A DNA stretch of 64,000 nt, taken from assembly GCF_001280505.1 (NCBI RefSeq), contig NZ_LBIO01000037.1:124001-188000 (forward strand), written 5' to 3'. Position numbers and translations under genes: made by a program. Of the stretch, positions 34,648 through 43,066 are shown in pieces. Every line of letters begins with the position of its first letter. Within the stretch, counting starts at the first letter, position 1. The DNA is from Mangrovimonas sp. TPBH4. Its GTDB lineage: Bacteria > Bacteroidota > Bacteroidia > Flavobacteriales > Flavobacteriaceae. The notes below the pieces were generated by a model. The model searched no databases, was not told where the DNA came from, and saw only the letters and a list, made by a program, of their open reading frames with translations.

Positions 34648-35430
34648 ATGAATAGAATTGATTTAATCGAACAGGAACTCACGCCTCTTCGAGACACCCT
34701 CAATAACCACCATTTATATCGCAACCTTTCCTCTATTGAAGACATAAAAATCTTTATGGAGCAGCATGTTTTTGCTGTCTGGGACTTTATGTCGCTATTA
34801 AAGGCATTGCAAAACCTGTTAACCACGGTAACATTACCTTGGGTACCTGCCAAAAATCCAGCTACTGCACGATTCATTAATGAAATTGTATTGGGAGAGG
34901 AAAGCGATGTCAATGAACTTGGAGAACCTAAAAGCCATTACGAAATGTACTTGGATGCCATGTCTCAAATTGGCGCCAATACATCACCAATAGAAGCTTT
35001 TGTTAACGATATATGTGAAGGAGCTACTATTCAAGATGCTGCAACAAAAATGTCTCTACAAGAAGCAACCTTAAAGTTTATCAATTTCACCTTTGAGGTG
35101 ATTGCCAGTAATGAAGCTCACAAAATTGCATCGGCTTTTACTTTTGGTCGTGAAGATGTGATTCCTGATATGTTCTTCCAAATCATCAATCAATCGGAGA
35201 CAGAAAAAACCGATTGTAGTAAATTGACTTACTATTTGAACCGTCATATTGAATTGGATGGTGACGAGCATGGACCTTTATCCTTAAAGATGATTGCCGA
35301 ACTTTGTGGTGACGATTCGCAAAAATGGGAAGAGACTTTGGAAGTGGCCAAATTGGCCCTCCAACACCGCATACAACTTTGGGACAGCATTTCGGAATTG
35401 ATTACATTGTCCCAACCAATTGAAATGTAA
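34648..35430 (+). CDS. DUF3050 family protein
   Basis: This 260-residue soluble protein has the features I associate with DUF3050: the N-terminal [20 protein letters not shown] and [15 protein letters not shown] blocks, [19 protein letters not shown], and a later [13 protein letters not shown] and [12 protein letters not shown] stretch. The pattern of paired His and Glu in helices ([18 protein letters not shown]) recalls heme-oxygenase-like/TenA-like helical proteins that may bind a di-metal centre. That is an inference and the function is unknown. Encoded between map and a methyltransferase whose start overlaps its stop. Confidence 0.8.
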   Translation: MNRIDLIEQELTPLRDTLNNHHLYRNLSSIEDIKIFMEQHVFAVWDFMSLLKALQNLLTTVTLPWVPAKNPATARFINEIVLGEESDVNELGEPKSHYEMYLDAMSQIGANTSPIEAFVNDICEGATIQDAATKMSLQEATLKFINFTFEVIASNEAHKIASAFTFGREDVIPDMFFQIINQSETEKTDCSKLTYYLNRHIELDGDEHGPLSLKMIAELCGDDSQKWEETLEVAKLALQHRIQLWDSISELITLSQPIEM

Positions 35431-36202
35431 TTTGCCCTTGAAGAAGCTTTTCAAAATAGTTTTAAATACCGTTCCTAGACCAGTACTTATTCGTTTAAGT
35501 TATGCGGTTAGACCAATTTTGGCCGCTTACCTTAAAGGCAATCAATTTACAGACCCTATTGACGGGAAAAGTTTTAAAACATTTCTACCCTACGGTTATG
35601 GCAATCAAAGAAGCAATGTATTATCACCTTCCACTTTGTCCCTAGAACGTCATAGACTGTTATGGCTGTATTTAAAAAATGAAACCGACTTTTTCACAGG
35701 ACAACATAAAGTACTTCATTTTGCACCAGAGCAGGCCTTTTACAAACGTTTTAGAGCCATGGACAACTTGGACTATACTACCACAGACCTCAATTCGCCT
35801 TTGGCCGATGTAAAAGCAGACATCTGCAACTTGCCTTTTGAAGATAATTCTTTTGATATCATTCTATGCAACCATGTTTTGGAACACATTCCGGACGATA
35901 CCAAAGCCATGCAAGAACTATATCGCATTTTAAAACCAGGCGGTTTTGGAGTGTTTCAAATCCCGCAAGACCTTAATCGAGAAGTTACGTTTGAAGACGA
36001 CTCCATTACGGACAAGAAGGAACGTGCCAAAATCTTTGGGCAGTATGACCATGTAAGGGTATACGGCAGGGATTATTTTGATAAACTCCGAAGTATTGGA
36101 TTTACCGTAGAAGAAGTTGACTATACAGCAAGACTTTCAGAAAATGACATTGAGACCTATTGCCTTGCCAAGGGAGAAATTATTCCCGTGGTAAAAAAAT
36201 AG
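35420..36202 (+). CDS. Class I SAM-dependent methyltransferase
   Basis: This protein of up to 260 residues has a Methyltransf_11-type fold: [14 protein letters not shown], then [20 protein letters not shown], the motif [14 protein letters not shown], and [16 protein letters not shown]. The first block, where a GxGxG loop is usual, reads FAPEQA, a variant I associate with sugar- or lipid-acting methyltransferases. The start is ambiguous: TTG at 35420, overlapping the DUF3050 stop by 11 nt, or a TTG at 35432 or 35438. The substrate is unknown. Confidence 0.8.
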   Translation: MKCNLPLKKLFKIVLNTVPRPVLIRLSYAVRPILAAYLKGNQFTDPIDGKSFKTFLPYGYGNQRSNVLSPSTLSLERHRLLWLYLKNETDFFTGQHKVLHFAPEQAFYKRFRAMDNLDYTTTDLNSPLADVKADICNLPFEDNSFDIILCNHVLEHIPDDTKAMQELYRILKPGGFGVFQIPQDLNREVTFEDDSITDKKERAKIFGQYDHVRVYGRDYFDKLRSIGFTVEEVDYTARLSENDIETYCLAKGEIIPVVKK

Positions 36203-36214
36203 ATGCACTCAAAT

Positions 36215-37195
36215 TTATTCTGCCGGGAAACCGTTTATAGCCATGGTTTCAAAGTCGCCTTTGTCGTTTTCAAAAATCAAGAACACTTTTAATTCTGGGT
36301 GTTTTCCCAAAAACGCTTCCACTTTTTCAATCCCCATCGCTTTGAAGGCTGTAGCGTAGGCATCTGCCGTCATACAATCCTCCGCAATTACAGAAATACT
36401 TAACAAGTTCGTTTTACTTGGGTAGCCCGTTTTGGTATCAATGATATGTGAGTAGCGATTGCCGTTGTCATCAATTTTGAACTTTCTATATGTTCCCGAA
36501 GTCGCCATGGCTTCATCAACCAAATCTATGGCCTGTAAAATGGATTGGGTGCCATCAAAATGTGGCATCTCTACCCCCACTTTCCAAGGTTGCTCCTTTT
36601 CAATATTCATTCCTCGTCCTCTTACTTCTCCTCCAATTTCAACCAAATAATTGGCTACGTGTTGACTTTCCAAATATTCACCAATAACATCTACCCCGTA
36701 ACCTTTGGCAATGGCATTAAAGTCTAAAAAGGCATTAGGTCGCTTTTGGATTTTCCCGTCCCTAAGTCCCAATTTATTGAAACCAACATCACGCATCAAG
36801 CTGTCAATTTGCAGACTGTCTATATGGTTTATTTTTCCTTGCGGCCCAAAATCCCAAGCGTTAACCATTGCTCCAATAGTAGGATCGAAAGCTCCTTCGG
36901 TATATCTATAAATGGCTTTCGCCGTATTGAACACTTTTATAAAATGCTCATCCATCTGCACATCTTCATTTCTGTTGATTTTAGAAATATCTGAATCCGA
37001 TATATAGGTAGACATCGATTTGTTAATCACGGTAAACAGACTATCAAACTGAGGTTGGTAATTCTCATCGGAATCATAAATCACCGAATAGGTTGTTCCG
37101 AAAACGGATCCTGTTAGTTTTGTATTCTTTATCTGTTTACTGCAGGAAAAACAAAGGGCGATCAATAAAGTGAATACCAAAGCTTTTTTAATCAT
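36215..37195 (-). CDS. apbE: FAD:protein FMN transferase ApbE (lipoprotein)
   Basis: ApbE links FMN covalently to Thr in SGAT-type motifs of exported proteins, including NqrB and NqrC. The 326-residue protein has a lipoprotein signal (LCFSC, Cys18), so it is anchored facing the periplasm. The family blocks GTTYSVIY, INRNED, the FDPTIGAMVNAWDFGP segment, AIAKGYGVD, LVEIGGEVRGRG and the metal-binding region with MTADAYATA are all present. It is transcribed in the same direction as the nqr operon and lies about 3 kb past nqrF, which supports a role in maturing NqrB/C. Confidence 0.94.
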   Translation of the reverse strand: MIKKALVFTLLIALCFSCSKQIKNTKLTGSVFGTTYSVIYDSDENYQPQFDSLFTVINKSMSTYISDSDISKINRNEDVQMDEHFIKVFNTAKAIYRYTEGAFDPTIGAMVNAWDFGPQGKINHIDSLQIDSLMRDVGFNKLGLRDGKIQKRPNAFLDFNAIAKGYGVDVIGEYLESQHVANYLVEIGGEVRGRGMNIEKEQPWKVGVEMPHFDGTQSILQAIDLVDEAMATSGTYRKFKIDDNGNRYSHIIDTKTGYPSKTNLLSISVIAEDCMTADAYATAFKAMGIEKVEAFLGKHPELKVFLIFENDKGDFETMAINGFPAE

Positions 37196-37238
37196 AATAG
37201 GGCGAAATAAATAAGGTTGCTATTTAGGGTTAGGGTGT

Positions 37239-37616
37239 TTAGTTTAAATGGGTATCGATTACTTGAATACCGTTGTACTCAATTAAATATTCTTCATTCA
37301 AATATAAGGGAAGATCTTCACCATTGGGATTTCCTAAGCCTACGCCAGCATATAACACCTTGGCATCTTTTTCGCGCGCGTGCTTTTTGAAGGTCTCCAT
37401 CCAAACCACATCATAATTATTAGGGTTATCTGGCAACAAAACGGCCCTTACAATTACAAAATAATATTGGCTGTTTTTATCGATACACACAAATTGCGGA
37501 TGGCGTTTGAGTTGACTATTAACGGCAACAAATTCAAATCCTCGTTGTTCCAAATCCCTTCCTACATGGTTCATGGCAAGGTTGTGAAGTTCTTGTGTGG
37601 ACAATGGTTTATTCAT
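37239..37616 (-). CDS. Conserved small protein upstream of apbE
   Basis: This 125-residue soluble protein has no signal peptide and no cysteine cluster. Blocks such as MNHVGRDLEQRGFEFVAVNS, HPQFVCIDKNSQYYFVIVRA and VLYAGVGLGNPNGEDLPL suggest a compact alpha/beta fold, loosely like restriction-endonuclease or nucleic-acid-binding small domains, but I do not recognise a family. It is 43 nt upstream of apbE on the same strand and is probably co-transcribed with it, so a link to flavinylation or Nqr assembly is possible. Confidence 0.75.
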   Translation of the reverse strand: MNKPLSTQELHNLAMNHVGRDLEQRGFEFVAVNSQLKRHPQFVCIDKNSQYYFVIVRAVLLPDNPNNYDVVWMETFKKHAREKDAKVLYAGVGLGNPNGEDLPLYLNEEYLIEYNGIQVIDTHLN

Positions 37617-37678
37617 GCTGCAAAGGTATCACAAAATAGGAATTTATATAAATGAGCAACTATCTATTTTAAACCAAA

Positions 37679-38779
37679 CTAATATTCCTTGAGCTGGTAT
37701 TCATCCAAAAGTAATTCCCAATCATGACTTTCGGTTAACTGCAATAAGGCTGCGGAAATTTGATCGTGTAAATCCTCGGAAAGTGTTTTTGCCATTGGCA
37801 TGGCGTACAATTGCACATTAAATCGCATGGGAAGCAATCGCAGTGAGTTGAATTCCGGATTGTTATTTAACTGATAGTCCAGCCAAGGTTCGTCATAGAT
37901 AAAATACTCTAAATTATTGTTTTCAAGTTCCTTTAGACCAGAAATGAATTCAGGGTATGTATGGACATCACGAAAAAAATTCCTCTGAAGAAAACCATCG
38001 GTTGCTGATGATTCTACGGTACCTACCTTGGCTCTTCTGTAATTCTCCAAACTATCTGTTACTTGTGTAAGCTTATGAACCGTAAGACTAGAAGTGATAC
38101 TGGCAGTAAATATAGAAATGATAATGAGGGAGCAAAGCATCCAAATTAAAGCGATGAATCGCCCCAGATTGGAAACAGGCACTTTATCACCATAGCCTAC
38201 GGTTGTCATAGTTACGGCAGACCACCAAAAACTACTTACCAAACCCTTTTTCCCTCTTTCAAAATGGTTGTTTTGCTTTTCCACCAACCAAATCAAAAAC
38301 CCAAACATAATTACCAAGCCAAACAAAATTAATACCAAGTACAATAAGCGAATACTGAAAATAGCTTTAAGCACTGAAAATATGGAATCCATTCTCGAGC
38401 CCTTTCTTTCTGCAATGGTAAGATTCCCCACGTAGAAAGGATAGGTGAAATTAATTTGACGGTTCCTATCACTCGTAATCGTGATAGGGTTGATGGCTAA
38501 ATCAATTTTGCTTGTTTCCAAATCATATAAAAGCGTTTTTAAGGGCTGTCCTGACGAATAAGGCACCAACTTAAAAGGACGATTGAGATCTTGCCTTATT
38601 TGCTCCCATAACCACGCACTTACCCCATGCATACTTCCATCCTCTTTAAACATAACAAAGGGAGGGGATTCATAAAGTCCAACACGCAAAGTGTCTAGTG
38701 ATACTTGGGCAAAAGCGTCCCCTCCAAAAATTAGAGTAAGAACAAAAACCAACATCCAATGCCAATAGAAATGCTTCAT
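37679..38779 (-). CDS. Glutamate-receptor-like K+ channel (GluR0-type)
   Basis: This 366-residue protein has the layout of a prokaryotic ionotropic glutamate receptor: signal peptide (1-24), ligand-binding half S1 (about 31-130), membrane helix M1 (144-166), P-loop with K+ filter TVGYGD (193-198), M2 (207-234), and half S2 (about 248-366). The segment INPITITSDRNRQINFTYPF aligns with the eukaryotic receptor S1 block, placing Arg104 at the ligand carboxylate position. GTVESSATDGFLQRN aligns with the S2 loop. Asp296 sits at the amino-group binding position. M2 ends SIFTASITSSLTV, like the gating motif SYTANLAAFLTV. It probably opens a K+ pore on binding an amino acid in the periplasm. Confidence 0.85.
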   Translation of the reverse strand: MKHFYWHWMLVFVLTLIFGGDAFAQVSLDTLRVGLYESPPFVMFKEDGSMHGVSAWLWEQIRQDLNRPFKLVPYSSGQPLKTLLYDLETSKIDLAINPITITSDRNRQINFTYPFYVGNLTIAERKGSRMDSIFSVLKAIFSIRLLYLVLILFGLVIMFGFLIWLVEKQNNHFERGKKGLVSSFWWSAVTMTTVGYGDKVPVSNLGRFIALIWMLCSLIIISIFTASITSSLTVHKLTQVTDSLENYRRAKVGTVESSATDGFLQRNFFRDVHTYPEFISGLKELENNNLEYFIYDEPWLDYQLNNNPEFNSLRLLPMRFNVQLYAMPMAKTLSEDLHDQISAALLQLTESHDWELLLDEYQLKEY

Positions 38780-38932
38780 GAAACAGAATAGGATATTCTA
38801 ATTTAAGAAATAAAACTTTACAGAATTCCTTTGCCTTCTAAAATGAGAACAAATACTTAATAGAAAGCCAATTAACATCTAAAAGACATTAATTGACCTA
38901 ATTTTTAGTAACTTAAGAGAAATATCAATATC

Positions 38933-39379
38933 ATGGCAAACACTTATAGATTTGAGCAGGCTATTAAAAAGCTATATAAGGCCTTTCATAACGACCGTCT
39001 ACATCCTGAATGTTGTAAGCAATGTGCCGTAGGAAACATTTTGGACAATAAGGATGCTTGGAAGCATTTGTCAAACGACCACGGTTCATTACAATTGAAT
39101 TATCTTGGAATTGTACATCAAAACCTAGGACGGAAATTTAATGGATACACACCATTAGAATTATTACAAATTGAGGCCACCTTTTTAAAGGCCTGTGGTT
39201 TTAAATTACCCTTACATCATAAACATAAAAAGCCAAAATACCCCACTGATAAGAGTGTTTTATTTACTGGTTTAAGTGTCGTAGTGGAATTATTGTGTGA
39301 ATTGGATGGAATTGACAATGTGATGAACTGTTCTGCTTTGTTTGACTTTGAAAAGTCACAACAAGAAATCCTTACATAA
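38933..39379 (+). CDS. Conserved protein with CCxxC motif
   Basis: This 148-residue soluble protein has a notable cysteine cluster HPECCKQCAVGN (about 24-35). More blocks follow: AWKHLSNDHGSLQLNYLG, LGRKFNGYTPLELLQIEATF, and a C-terminal LFTGLSVVVELLCELDGIDN. I recall relatives in Flavobacteriaceae sometimes carrying an Nqr subunit F label, which the sequence does not support: there is no ferredoxin, FAD or NADH motif. A metal site is plausible. It is convergent with the lipoprotein gene at 39442 and both end at the same terminator. Confidence 0.75.
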   Translation: MANTYRFEQAIKKLYKAFHNDRLHPECCKQCAVGNILDNKDAWKHLSNDHGSLQLNYLGIVHQNLGRKFNGYTPLELLQIEATFLKACGFKLPLHHKHKKPKYPTDKSVLFTGLSVVVELLCELDGIDNVMNCSALFDFEKSQQEILT

Positions 39380-39395
39380 TTTTAGGAATCATCAA

Positions 39396-39431
39396 AAAAA
39401 AAAGCCGATTCAATTGAATCGGCTTTTTTCT
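39396..39431. terminator. Strong bidirectional terminator
   Basis: A perfect 14-bp stem (AAAAAAGCCGATTC, 39398-39411, with its complement at 39416-39429) and an AATT loop, with A-runs and T-runs on both flanks. Serves the convergent genes at 38933 and 39442. Confidence 0.93.
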
Positions 39432-39441
39432 TTCATAATCT

Positions 39442-40278
39442 TTAATAATATTCAAACCTAATAACAGTTTCTTGAGATAAACTACCATTAGTATATGTTT
39501 TGGTACATTTAGTAGGAAAATCATTCTCATTATATTCATACTCATAAGAAGTCGATCCCTCTTGTTCATCTGTGTTTAAGTCGAACTCCACATTTTGAAC
39601 AATATTATTATTAGTAGAATACCCCAAAATTTTTCTGTACGCTTCAGGCTCAACATTTTTATAAGGATGATTCTTATCATCATAAGTGTATGTATAATAC
39701 AATTCACCAAAAAAAGTAAAACTATCATTTTGATATTGTGTCATATTACCATCCAGATTATAATCAATCAATTCTGTAGTATCCACATACTCTAATGTAG
39801 AGCAATCACTGTCTTCAGCAAGATCTCTACTATAATGTTCAATCATGGTAGCAAAGCCATTTCCGTTATAAGTAAAAACAATCTTATCGTTATACACATC
39901 ACCATCCTCTTCAGTTTCCTCAATACAAATTTGAGTGATCAATTCCCCCTCAAAGGTGAATTCATTAATTTCATTCGTGACATCTCCCCAAGCATCCGTA
40001 TATACTTCGGTAAAATGTGTTAATTTATTATTCTCATCATAAAAAAATTCTGCTTCCACCGTTTCCCCATAACCATCAGTATAGTTTTGTTGAACAATGT
40101 CGCCATAAGAATTATACTCAAATTCCATGATAGACTGTAAAATTCCGGAAGAATAAGTTTTAACGGATTTGAGCACATCTCCTCCATTTCCATTGTTAGG
40201 ATCATTATCATTTGACGAATCCTCAGAGGAACAATTAAACATGGCTAATGCAGCTGCAAATAATAAAGCTTTTTTCAT
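39442..40278 (-). CDS. Lipoprotein with YD/RHS-like beta repeats
   Basis: This 278-residue protein has a short lipoprotein signal (LAMFNCSS, Cys16) and an acidic SSEDSSNDNDPNNGNGGD linker, a pattern that in Bacteroidota favours surface exposure. The rest is a series of strands with regular Tyr-Asn/Asp turns (MEFEYNSYGDIVQ, AEFFYDENNKLTHF, IVFTYNGNGFAT, YTYTYDDKNHP, YEYEYNENDFPT), as in YD-repeat sheets. It lacks RHS core motifs and has no toxin domain. It lies between the nqr terminator and the shared terminator at 39398. Function unknown. Confidence 0.75.
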   Translation of the reverse strand: MKKALLFAAALAMFNCSSEDSSNDNDPNNGNGGDVLKSVKTYSSGILQSIMEFEYNSYGDIVQQNYTDGYGETVEAEFFYDENNKLTHFTEVYTDAWGDVTNEINEFTFEGELITQICIEETEEDGDVYNDKIVFTYNGNGFATMIEHYSRDLAEDSDCSTLEYVDTTELIDYNLDGNMTQYQNDSFTFFGELYYTYTYDDKNHPYKNVEPEAYRKILGYSTNNNIVQNVEFDLNTDEQEGSTSYEYEYNENDFPTKCTKTYTNGSLSQETVIRFEYY

Positions 40279-40299
40279 AAAAATAATTTAAGTTGGTTA

Positions 40300-40335
40300 A
40301 AAAAATAAATCCGACCCCTATAAGGGTCGGATTGT
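40300..40335 (-). terminator. Intrinsic terminator of the nqr operon
   Basis: AATCCGACCC (40308-40317) pairs with GGGTCGGATT (40324-40333). On the minus strand it is followed by TATTTTTTT. It lies about 25 bp after the nqrF stop. Confidence 0.88.
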
Positions 40336-40357
40336 TAAAAATATGATTATTAAGTAT

Positions 40358-41668
40358 TTATCCACCAAAGTCATCAAAACGGATGTTTTCATCTGGAAGA
40401 CCGAAATCTTGTCCCATTTTTTCTACGGCCTTGTTCATTAACGGAGGTCCACAGAAATATAATTCGATATCTTCAGGAGCATCATGATGATCCAAGTAGT
40501 TTTCGATTACACAGTTGTGAATAAATCCTACGAATCCATCTCCAGCCTCATCATGGATATCTTTCTTCACTTTCCAATTATCCTCTGGAAGTGGCTCAGA
40601 TAACGCCAAGAAGAACTTAAAGTTAGGGAAATCTCTTTCTAAAGCTCTAAAGTGCTCAATGTAGAATAACTCACGCTTAGAACGTCCTCCGTACCAATAC
40701 GTCACTTTTCTACCCGTTTTAAGAGTTTTGAATAAGTGATACAAGTGCGAACGCATTGGCGCCATACCAGCTCCACCACCTACATATAACATTTCAGCGT
40801 CTGACTCGTTGATGAAGAATTCACCATAAGGTCCCGAAATGATTACTTTGTCTCCCGGTTTTCTGGAGAAAATATAAGATGATGCTACCCCTGGGTTTAC
40901 ATCCATCCAACCATTTTTAGCTCTATCCCATGGTGGAGTGGCAATACGCACGTTAAGCATAATGTCACGCCCTTCTGCCGGGTAAGAAGCCATAGAGTAA
41001 GCTCTCTCAACAGTTTCATCATTCTTCATTACCAATGGCCAAAGACCAAATTTATCCCATTCAGCTTGAAACTTATCTGGAGTTTCGTGCTCTTCTGGGT
41101 GGGCAGTAATGTCGATATCAGAATATTTAATTTCACACTGAGGGATTTCAATTTGAATATATCCACCAGCTTTATAGTTCATATCTTCTGGGATACGTAC
41201 TACGAATTCCTTAATGAAAGAGGCTACGTTGTAGTTACGTACAACCTCAGCTTCCCATTTCTTAATACCAAAAACTTCTTCTGGAATGGTGATTTCCATG
41301 TCTTGTTTTACCTTCACCTGGCACGCCAAACGTGCACCATGTTGTAACTCTTTACGAGTAAAGTGAGGTGTCTCGGTTGGCAGTGCTTCACCTCCACCGG
41401 CCAAAACATGACACTCACATTGGATACAAGTTCCACCTCCACCACAAGCGGAAGGCAAGAAGATTTTTGAATTTCCTAAAGTAGACAATAAACTTCCGCC
41501 AGAGGCTACTTCAATTTCCTTTTCCCCGTTAATTTTAATCTTAACCGGTCCTGAAGGAGATAATTTTTGTTTTACGAACAATAACAAGGCCACCAATAAA
41601 AGTGTTACTACCAAAAAGGCAGCTACCGTTGCTACTATGGTTCCTACTGTACCTGCTGCTAATATCAT
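40358..41668 (-). CDS. nqrF: Na+-NQR subunit F (NADH dehydrogenase subunit)
   Basis: NqrF oxidises NADH and feeds electrons to the membrane complex. The 436-residue protein has an N-terminal membrane helix (about 5-28), a plant-type 2Fe-2S ferredoxin domain with ACGGGGTCIQC plus a later Cys (ARLACQ), an FAD-binding RAYSMASYP block, and an NADH-binding VGGGAGMAPMRSH stretch, ending in the CGPPLMNKAV block and a C-terminal aromatic Phe. It is the last gene of the operon, 1 nt behind nqrE. Confidence 0.97.
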   Translation of the reverse strand: MILAAGTVGTIVATVAAFLVVTLLLVALLLFVKQKLSPSGPVKIKINGEKEIEVASGGSLLSTLGNSKIFLPSACGGGGTCIQCECHVLAGGGEALPTETPHFTRKELQHGARLACQVKVKQDMEITIPEEVFGIKKWEAEVVRNYNVASFIKEFVVRIPEDMNYKAGGYIQIEIPQCEIKYSDIDITAHPEEHETPDKFQAEWDKFGLWPLVMKNDETVERAYSMASYPAEGRDIMLNVRIATPPWDRAKNGWMDVNPGVASSYIFSRKPGDKVIISGPYGEFFINESDAEMLYVGGGAGMAPMRSHLYHLFKTLKTGRKVTYWYGGRSKRELFYIEHFRALERDFPNFKFFLALSEPLPEDNWKVKKDIHDEAGDGFVGFIHNCVIENYLDHHDAPEDIELYFCGPPLMNKAVEKMGQDFGLPDENIRFDDFGG

Positions 41669-41669
41669 G

Positions 41670-42389
41670 TTACTCGTTTACTTTTGTATTGTTAGCTAAC
41701 TTATTCTCTGTGTCTTCCTTGACAGTTTCTACCTTGGCAGTTTTAGCCTCTACTTTAGCTCCTTCATCACCTCCAGTCAACATACCACCAAAACTCATGA
41801 AACCAATAGCCATAAGACCTGTAATAATAAACGTGATTCCCAATCCTCTTAAAGGTGCAGGAACGTTGGAATATCTAATTTTCTCACGGATAGCTGCAAT
41901 GGCCAAAATAGCCAAGAACCAACCAATACCGGACGACAATCCATAATTAAGTGCCAAACCTATAGTAGGAATCTCACGTGATTGCATAAATAATGATCCT
42001 CCCAAAATTGCACAGTTTACAGCAATAAGCGGTAAGAAAATACCAAGGGAGTTATACAATGCAGGAGAGAACTTTTCTACTACAATTTCTACCAATTGTA
42101 CCATGGTAGCAATAGTGGCAATAAACATAATAAACGACAGGAAGCTTAAGTCGTAATCTGCATACTCTGATCCTAACCACTTTAAAGCTCCAGGTTGCAA
42201 AATGTATTGGTCCAACAACCAGTTTACTGGTACAGTCACCGCCAATACAAATATTACGGCAGCTCCCAGACCTACAGCTGTAGACACTTTTTTAGACACT
42301 GCCAGGTACGAACACATTCCTAAGAACGTGGCAAATACCATGTTGTCTATAAATATCGATTTGAAAAATAATTCTATGTGCTCTAACAT
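41670..42389 (-). CDS. nqrE: Na+-NQR subunit E with extended C-terminus
   Basis: This six-helix membrane subunit has Cys26 (LGMCSYLA) and Cys126 (AVNCAILGG), the residues that with NqrD hold a membrane-buried iron centre. At 239 residues it is about 40 longer than the well-studied Vibrio subunit. The extra part is a hydrophilic Lys/Glu-rich tail after GGMLTGGDE (from about residue 202). The tail looks disordered and its role is unknown. The gap from nqrD is 29 nt. Confidence 0.96.
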   Translation of the reverse strand: MLEHIELFFKSIFIDNMVFATFLGMCSYLAVSKKVSTAVGLGAAVIFVLAVTVPVNWLLDQYILQPGALKWLGSEYADYDLSFLSFIMFIATIATMVQLVEIVVEKFSPALYNSLGIFLPLIAVNCAILGGSLFMQSREIPTIGLALNYGLSSGIGWFLAILAIAAIREKIRYSNVPAPLRGLGITFIITGLMAIGFMSFGGMLTGGDEGAKVEAKTAKVETVKEDTENKLANNTKVNE

Positions 42390-42418
42390 AATCTATCTTT
42401 TTAAGTAACCCTTAAGGA

Positions 42419-43063
42419 TTAATCTTCAATTAAATCTTTGTTTCTGCTACGTTGTACCCAAATAATGATACCTACCACGATCAATGCCATTGGAGATAAC
42501 AACATAAATCCGTTGTTTTCATACCCTAAAGCATATAATCCTGTTTTCTCGATTGGGTCTCCCAACACTTTAAATCCTAATAAGGTTCCAGAACCTAAAA
42601 GTTCTCTAAAGAATCCTACGATAATAAGGATGACTCCGTATCCTAAGGAATTACCTATACCATCCAGAAAGGATTTCCAAGGGCCATTACCAAGGGCAAA
42701 GGCCTCAAAACGTCCCATGATGATACAGTTGGTAATAATTAAACCAACGAATACCGATAGGGTTTTACTTAGTTCGTATGCAAAAGCTTTCAGTACTTGG
42801 TCTACGATAATTACCAACGCAGCAACCACGGTTAACTGAACAATAATTCTAATTTTAGAAGGGATGATGTTTCTGATCAATGAAATAACGACGTTCCCAA
42901 TTCCCAATACAAACATTACCGAAACAGCCATTACGATAGACGCTTTTAATTGAGCTGTAATCGCCAAGGCAGAACATATACCCAATACCTGAATGGTAAT
43001 AGGGTTGTTATCCGCTAATGGGTCTGTAATTAACTTGGCGTCTTTTTTAGATAAAAGTCCCAT
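42419..43063 (-). CDS. nqrD: Na+-NQR subunit D
   Basis: This 214-residue six-helix subunit is homologous to NqrE in inverted topology. Cys30 (VLGICSALA) and Cys113 (ITNCIIMGR) are the iron ligands. The FLDGIGNSLGYG and RELLGSGTLLG blocks are typical. It follows nqrC by 3 nt. Confidence 0.96.
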   Translation of the reverse strand: MGLLSKKDAKLITDPLADNNPITIQVLGICSALAITAQLKASIVMAVSVMFVLGIGNVVISLIRNIIPSKIRIIVQLTVVAALVIIVDQVLKAFAYELSKTLSVFVGLIITNCIIMGRFEAFALGNGPWKSFLDGIGNSLGYGVILIIVGFFRELLGSGTLLGFKVLGDPIEKTGLYALGYENNGFMLLSPMALIVVGIIIWVQRSRNKDLIED

Positions 43064-43066
43064 ATC

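Noticed and set aside
38933..39379. Reading as an Nqr subunit F
   Set aside because: No ferredoxin cysteine pattern, FAD or NADH motif; real nqrF is at 40358-41668.
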